Assembly: GCA_030549775.1 (NCBI GenBank) | Contig: CM060174.1 | Coordinates: forward strand, 54,004,707 to 54,068,706 | Direction: 5' to 3' | Length of the DNA: 64,000 nt | DNA from: Tamarix chinensis | Taxonomy: Eukaryota; Streptophyta; Magnoliopsida; Caryophyllales; Tamaricaceae | Part shown: positions 58,890 to 64,000 of the stretch, one piece after another | Layout of the letters: each line of letters starts with the position of its first letter | How positions within the stretch are numbered: the stretch's first letter is position 1 | Notes under the pieces: generated by a model | What the model was told of the DNA's origin: nothing | Database searches by the model: none | What the model saw: the letters and a program-made list of their open reading frames with translations, nothing else | Made by a program: the position numbers and the translations under genes

Positions 58890-59790
58890 AGGATATTTCA
58901 TATTTAAGATATACTTCCATTAGCTCATCTGAAAATAAATTATCTTCAAAGAAAGATGTCATTCCGAGAAACAAACATCTTTTTTTTCTTTATGTGGTTA
59001 TAAAAGTAATATCCTTTAGTTTCTTTATGATATCCCACAAAGAAGCATTTGTATGATTTGGGTTCAATCTTGCATGAGGTAAAAGTTTTTACGTATGCTT
59101 CATATCCCCAAATCTTGAGAAAAGGAAAAATTAGAACCTCTCAATTCCATATCTCATATGAAGTCTTTTTTTACTACTTTTGATGGAGTTTTATTTAGTG
59201 TGAACACTCTAGTATCAAGAGCATATCCCCAAAAAGAGATTAAAACATTTGTGTGACTCATCATTGATCTAACCATATCTAATAAATTTTGATTCATCCT
59301 TTTGGATACACCATTCCACTATGGAGTACCTAGTGGAGTAAGTTATGAAACTATTATTCATCTTTTAAGATAGTCATCAAAATCTTGGCTTAAGCATTCA
59401 CTTCCTCAATTCGATCAAAGATCCTTAATAGTTTTACAAATATGGTGTTATACTTCATTCTAAAATTCTTTTAACTTTTCAAAGGATTCGTGTATATTTT
59501 TCATAAGATAAACATAACCATATCTACTAAAATCATCAATAAATGTGATGATGTACTGAAATCCTCCTCTAGTAGTTGAATTGATCAACTCACAAACATC
59601 AATATGTATAAGATCCAATGATTCATTCATCCTTTAAGTGTGTGAAAAAATGAGGACTTATCCATTTTTTCTAATAGAAAAGACTCACACATTTCAAATG
59701 ATTCAAAATCAATTGAGTGTAGAAGTCTATTTTAGGGAGCTTCATAATGTGGTTCTCATTTATATGTCCTAAATGCTAATGCTAGATGTA
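58890..59790 (-). pseudogene. Cop-E copia integrase remnant
   Basis: Minus strand, right to left: LIHIDVCELINSTTRGGFQY (catalytic Asp region), ITFIDDFSRYGYVYLMKNIH (second Asp, at about 59545-59500), ESFEKLKEF, then LGTP-stop-WNGVSKRMNQ (the T-P-Q-x-N-G-V-x-E-R segment with Glu lost), NLLDMVRSMMSHTNVLISFW and GYALDTRVFTLNKTPSKVV. It runs into a weak post-integrase segment and stops at about 58890 before any RT. There are frameshifts and stops. Confidence 0.75.
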
Positions 59791-60033
59791 AGTAGGATTT
59801 TAATTGTTGGATTTTAATCTCTTAGTATTAATGTTATTAATAAGCATATCAAGATCTAGAACATAAAGCCCATTATTCATTTGGGAATAACCATCAAACA
59901 TTTTAATTAAATAAAAGCAACAACTATTATTCTTAAGGATGAAATTAGAGCCTTCCTTATCCAAACAAGAAATAGAAATGATGTTCCTACTTATAATAGG
60001 TACATAATAACAATTATTCAGTTCTAGAATCAA
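59791..60033 (-). pseudogene. Cop-E GAG-pre-integrase domain
   Basis: A clean frame (59800-60033) reading ILELNNCYYVPIISRNIISI, SCLDKEGSNFILKNNSCCFY, then NNGLYVLDLDM. This is the L-x-N-V/C-x-Y-V-P..NLIS-x-S-x-L segment that lies between protease and integrase in Ty1/copia polyproteins. The protease itself is not recognised between here and the zinc knuckle. Confidence 0.65.
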
Positions 60034-60225
60034 TACTAATGGTAAAACAAAATTGAAAGTTCCTACAGCTTGTGCAAAAACTCTTTCTCCATTCCTAACT
60101 CATAGGTTTAATTATCCTCCTTTAGATCCTGCATGTTTATATAAATGTGAGATCCACATATGATATCCAATACCTAAGAAGTAGAAGTACTAATATGTGC
60201 TTCTATAACAAAAAATACTTGAAGC

Positions 60226-61075
60226 TCAAGCTTCAATTAAGCCATTCTTCCTATCTTCCAAGTAATTCTTGCAATTTCTCTTCAAGTGAATAGTCTTCTT
60301 GCAATAGAAGCATTCTTGGTCAGTAATTGGTCCAAGCTTAGGCTTGGCCTTGTTATGTCTATTCCAATTCTTGTTTGGAGTTTTTCTCTTACCCTTGGGA
60401 TCAACCTTTCCCTTTCCTTTAAAAAATATCATAAAACATTTTTTCCTTTGTAACCATGAGAATATTATTGGGTTTCTTAATGTTTTATTCAGTATTCTTA
60501 AGCATACTATGTAACTTAGATAGTTATTTATGAAGATCATGCATGATGTAGTTCATGATGAACTAATTATATGACTCAAGCAATGATTATAGGATCAAAT
60601 CCGTATCTAACTCTTAGTTAATAGGAACATCTAATCCCTTATGATAATCAACATAGTTAATCATCCTAAGAACATGAGAACTGAATGGGTTCCCATTTGC
60701 CAGCTTATATGAAAATAACATTTTTGTAGTCTCAAACCTTTCAATTCGAGCTTGTTTCTCAAATAAGTTTTTAAGTTTAGTGATGAGAGAATGGGCATCA
60801 ACCATATTCTCAGAGTATTTTTGATGGTCCAAATTCATGCAAAATAACATTAGATAAGATACATCTAACGACTCATCTTATGTTTATGATAAGTAGCATG
60901 CTCAGAACGAGGGGAATTAGTTATTAGTTCCTCAAGGACTACCTATTCAATTACATAGTTTTTCCTTTCTTGAGTGAGAACTATTATCAAATTTCTATTC
61001 TAATAAATAAATTTATTTCTATTTATTTTTTCCTTTTCAAGGGCCAATCACAATGAGAAGGTGTTGGTATTATTA
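60226..61075 (-). pseudogene. Cop-E copia gag with zinc knuckle
   Basis: On the minus strand the N-terminal part (61075-60880) shows LALEKEKINRNKF and NRNLIIVLTQERKNYVIE with stops. The central part (60850-60617) reads MVDAHSLITKLKNLFEKQAR, KMLFSYKLANGNPFSSHVLR, INYVDYHKGLDVP; then ELDTDLILQSLLES. The 3' part (60540-60226) is lysine-rich and carries an intact knuckle CFYCKKTIHLKRNC (CX2CX4HX4C) near 60330-60290. This is a typical UBN2 Gag broken by a few frameshifts. Confidence 0.8.
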
Positions 61076-62629
61076 TTTTTCATATTAATCTACAACAAAA
61101 GATATGTGAATATTTAAAATGTGCTTATAAAATGATTAGATTTTATATACTCACAGGAGTAAAAGAATCTTCCACTAAATTTCATTATCCCTTTTTTAAT
61201 TTAGTATTCTATGGTCCATAATTCACTAATGCTTAATTGAGCTTTGGCTTATCATTTAAGGTATTAGTAATTTAGGCAAGCAATGACATACCAATCAGGG
61301 CCTATGTAACTCATGGTTTTTGGACAAAATCAAATGTCCTAGTAGTCCTAACCTTATGCCTTAAGTTCAAAAACCATTTTGATGGCCTTATGAAGTCCAA
61401 CAAATGAACATCATCAAAAACTATTTCACCAATATAATCATGAATGCCCCGTTTTGGTAGGCCATTCAATGATGATATTGGTGAAGATAACCTTTGGTAT
61501 TAGGAAGGCATTAAAGACTTATATTATAAGGTAGAACTACGTATTAAAAACATTCATGAGTGATATCTGCATAAGAAATAAAAAAATAAACAAACAAAAT
61601 AATATGTGATATAGCATGGCCTCTAGATAAAAATAAATTAGTAACCAATTACAACTTCTGATCTTCGAACATGATGTATCTTGAACTCTTTAACGAAACT
61701 CCTTTTCTCCAAGTGCTGGACTCCAATCACTTAGGATGTACACAAATTCCTAATGATTTAGTTGAAATCACTGAAGATACAAGATATCTCTTAATGAAAC
61801 AAAATATTTACAAAAAAAAAATAGAGAACCCTAAGCCATAAAACCATTACAAGAATATATAACCATATGTAGGTCAAAATTATTGGGATGTGCTATATCA
61901 CTATAAAAATTTCTCTATACCCACACTCATACATTCATCATGAAAAATAACATACAAGAATGTGAAAAAACAAGATAACATAGGGTAAAGGAGTAGTGCC
62001 CCAGCAAGGTCCACGGTAGTGTTCTAGGTAGTGATTATTAAATTAAAAATATTATTTTATTAGACTAAATGTAATAGATTGATCACTTTAATTAATATCA
62101 TTTATTAATTTAAATGAGAAAAAAATATAATGGACTGTTCCCATTAATTAATCACATTTATTAATTTCAATAAGAAAAACATAATAGATTGATCTAATCA
62201 ATCCTAAAACCATCCAATGTTTATTGGACTTAACTGCACCAATTATATCCCATTTAATTTTCCCTTGTGAAATAATCACACTAATCTAACCCTTCTGAAT
62301 ATACATTATAAGATTAATCAAGTTAATCTAACCTATTAAATGGGTGTTACAAGATTAGTCAAATTAATCTAATACTATTAAATGGGCATTAAAAGATTAA
62401 TCAAAATAATATAATCCCATTAAATAGATTAACCAAATTAATCACCATATTAAATCTATTCAAATAGGTTAAATCAACTTAGATCGAATCAATCTGGTCT
62501 ATTGAATTAGATCAAATCAATTAATCTAATAAACAACCAATATATGAAATCAAAAAAGGAAAGATCAAATCAAACCATATCAAAACTAAAATGCATGTAA
62601 ACCAATCATGTCAAAGGTAATAATAGAAA
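61076..62629 (-). other. Cop-E 5' untranslated leader
   Basis: No domains lie between primer-binding site and gag. Two degenerate tandem arrays lie here: units of about 58 bp at 62071-62200 (TAATAGATTGATC...TTTATTAATTT) and units of 33-42 bp at 62310-62450 (AGATTAATCAAATTAATCTAA..ATTAAATGG). The 61310-61680 part has no recognisable content. Confidence 0.5.
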
Positions 62630-62644
62630 GTGGATCTGATACCA
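62630..62644 (-). other. Cop-E primer-binding site
   Basis: On the minus strand TGGTATCAGATCCAC, one base away from the initiator-Met tRNA site used by many plant copia elements (TGGTATCAGAGCCAC). Confidence 0.85.
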
Positions 62645-62647
62645 CTA

Positions 62648-64000
62648 AAAAATTAGCCAAAAAAATAACATAATGGTACCCAAGAATACTTGCTAGATTA
62701 ATATGAAACATGCTAGTTTCTTGGACTAGGTTAATAGGTTGATTCCAATTATAGGTAAGAAAAATTTGTTTGACTTATTATTCTAATTCATGATTACTCT
62801 AATTTTGAACTTTAATCTTTTTAATAAAGTGTGTACGAATCACGTCACACCTCTACCAGTATCCACACATAACAAAAATGGATCACCAAGGATGCGTGCT
62901 AGTGCCACTAGGAGCTCACTCTCAATTTCATGGTGAACAAAACTTGACTTATGGAAAGTTCACTATCCATAAGAGAGAGAGCAAGTGGCATTTATAATAA
63001 AATCTTAGCTTGATTTTATATTAGAACCATATCCTACCTTCGCTACATTGGATATGGGATTTTACTCAAATTAAAGAGACCTTAAGTTTAATCCTATTAA
63101 AAACACCTTGGGCTTAAAGTGGTGTTAACCATATTAATACCTCATCTTACCCATTTTATAGTCCATTTCTAATGTAGTTTGATCGGTGTACGCCCTTGTA
63201 GGTTTATGTAATGTTGGTAATTGACTAAAACTCCTTTTAGGCCCATAAATCATAAGAGGTCTCTAGCAAGATGTTATAAACACCCAAATTATGTACATGT
63301 CAGAAGCTTGACATAAACTATTATAATGCGTATATTTATCTTTTGTCACACATATTTAGATTGAATAGAAGGCATTGATCATATCATCCTTGCTTTGTTC
63401 AACTTTCTTGATTACTAAGTAAGACTAACCTTAAATAAATGACACCTGATTATCATAGGGCCTTGATAACATTAGTCATACTTTTTGAGGGGCCTAACGA
63501 AATCTCTTTCATGTTGTGAGAAGGAAAAATTCCATCTTGAGCATCCATATGGCTATATGATTCATACCATTCATGATCATTATGTTTATGATCACCCCTA
63601 ATAAGGGTCATGTTTGTTAAAGTAAAAATATGATGACATCATACCGAAATATTTGAAGATCTTAGGTCAGAGGATAATATATTATTTGGTGAAAACTAAT
63701 GAGACTTTATATAATATTCATTGAAATTTCCTTCATTTTAGTCAATCTGATACCGTGTTCCATACCATGAATCTATGTTATTATTTTGGTATTTCATATC
63801 AATGATTAGTGGAAGATAATCATCAATTGATTAACATACTAGTCTTATGATTATAAATATCCAATAATTAGATAATACTAGACTAGGGATAGTTGTTCAA
63901 TAGTAATCTTTCTATTATTTAGTAGAATTCCACAGTCTATTCACATACTCAATTATCTACATAAAGAAAAATTATTTAAAAGGATAAAAACATTTGAATA
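62648..64000 (-). mobile_element. Cop-E 5' LTR, running to or past the right edge
   Basis: Lies upstream of the primer-binding site on the minus strand. It has no open frames of note. It contains leader-like sequence around 62880-63000 and then AT-rich sequence to the edge. The outer end was not found, so the true LTR may stop short of 64000. Confidence 0.5.

Noticed and set aside
1..64000. A previously undescribed multi-gene system
   Set aside because: Outside the helicase, every coding-like stretch that can be recognised is a standard retrotransposon domain; no cluster of unknown intact genes is present.

Overview
This window is nuclear DNA from a flowering plant. It is AT-rich, with GT..AG introns of up to 3.8 kb, one conserved plant gene, and a long array of decayed plant retrotransposons carrying plant-type primer-binding sites. 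I could not assign a species. Only one host gene is visible. It lies on the + strand at about 342-9024 and encodes the C-terminal part of a DEAD-box RNA helicase that I recognise as the RH22 type. Five exons join in a consistent reading frame (351 codons plus stop) and carry motifs II to VI. The exons for motifs Q, I, Ia and Ib lie to the left of the window. The last two bases of the short terminal exon's first codon pair correctly with the previous donor site. A 36-bp tandem duplication begins 21 bp before the stop codon. 

Everything from about 10 kb to the right edge is layered transposon sequence. From left to right: a LINE RNase H relic (-) at 10.2-10.6 kb; a Ty1/copia element (+, about 10.65-18.64 kb) whose gag is split by a 5,004-bp solo LTR (-, 11,203-16,206, perfect 5-bp target duplication); a Gypsy chromovirus, Gyp-A (+, about 18.8-29.9 kb), with two diverged LTRs and a broken gag-pol; inside Gyp-A, two almost identical hAT-type MITEs in opposite orientation (24,342-25,066 and 25,701-26,424), each with a perfect 8-bp target duplication; a LINE reverse transcriptase relic (-, about 30.2-30.7 kb); a poorly resolved AT-rich stretch; an Athila-like LTR followed by a degenerate primer-binding site (34,106-36,163); chromovirus Gyp-B (+, 36.4-42.4 kb) with a readable chromodomain; chromovirus Gyp-C (+, 42,367-51,277) with both LTRs, a primer-binding site, a polypurine tract and an internal pol deletion; a chromovirus integrase/LTR scrap (-, 51.6-52.45 kb); chromovirus Gyp-D (-, 52,451-57,946); an unresolved purine-rich LTR-leader-like stretch; and a Ty1/copia element, Cop-E (-, about 58.9 kb to the right edge). 

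Almost all of these coding regions hold many stops and frameshifts, and the LTR pairs are strongly diverged, so the landscape is old. The two MITEs differ at about five positions over 725 bp and are the clear exception. Nothing here suggests a host operon or a new protein system. The unusual content is structural: nested insertions, repeat modules shared between LTR families, an array of near-palindromic motifs across one LTR family, and the young inverted MITE pair. Family assignments rest on recognising protein motifs and LTR signals by eye. No database search or alignment program was run.
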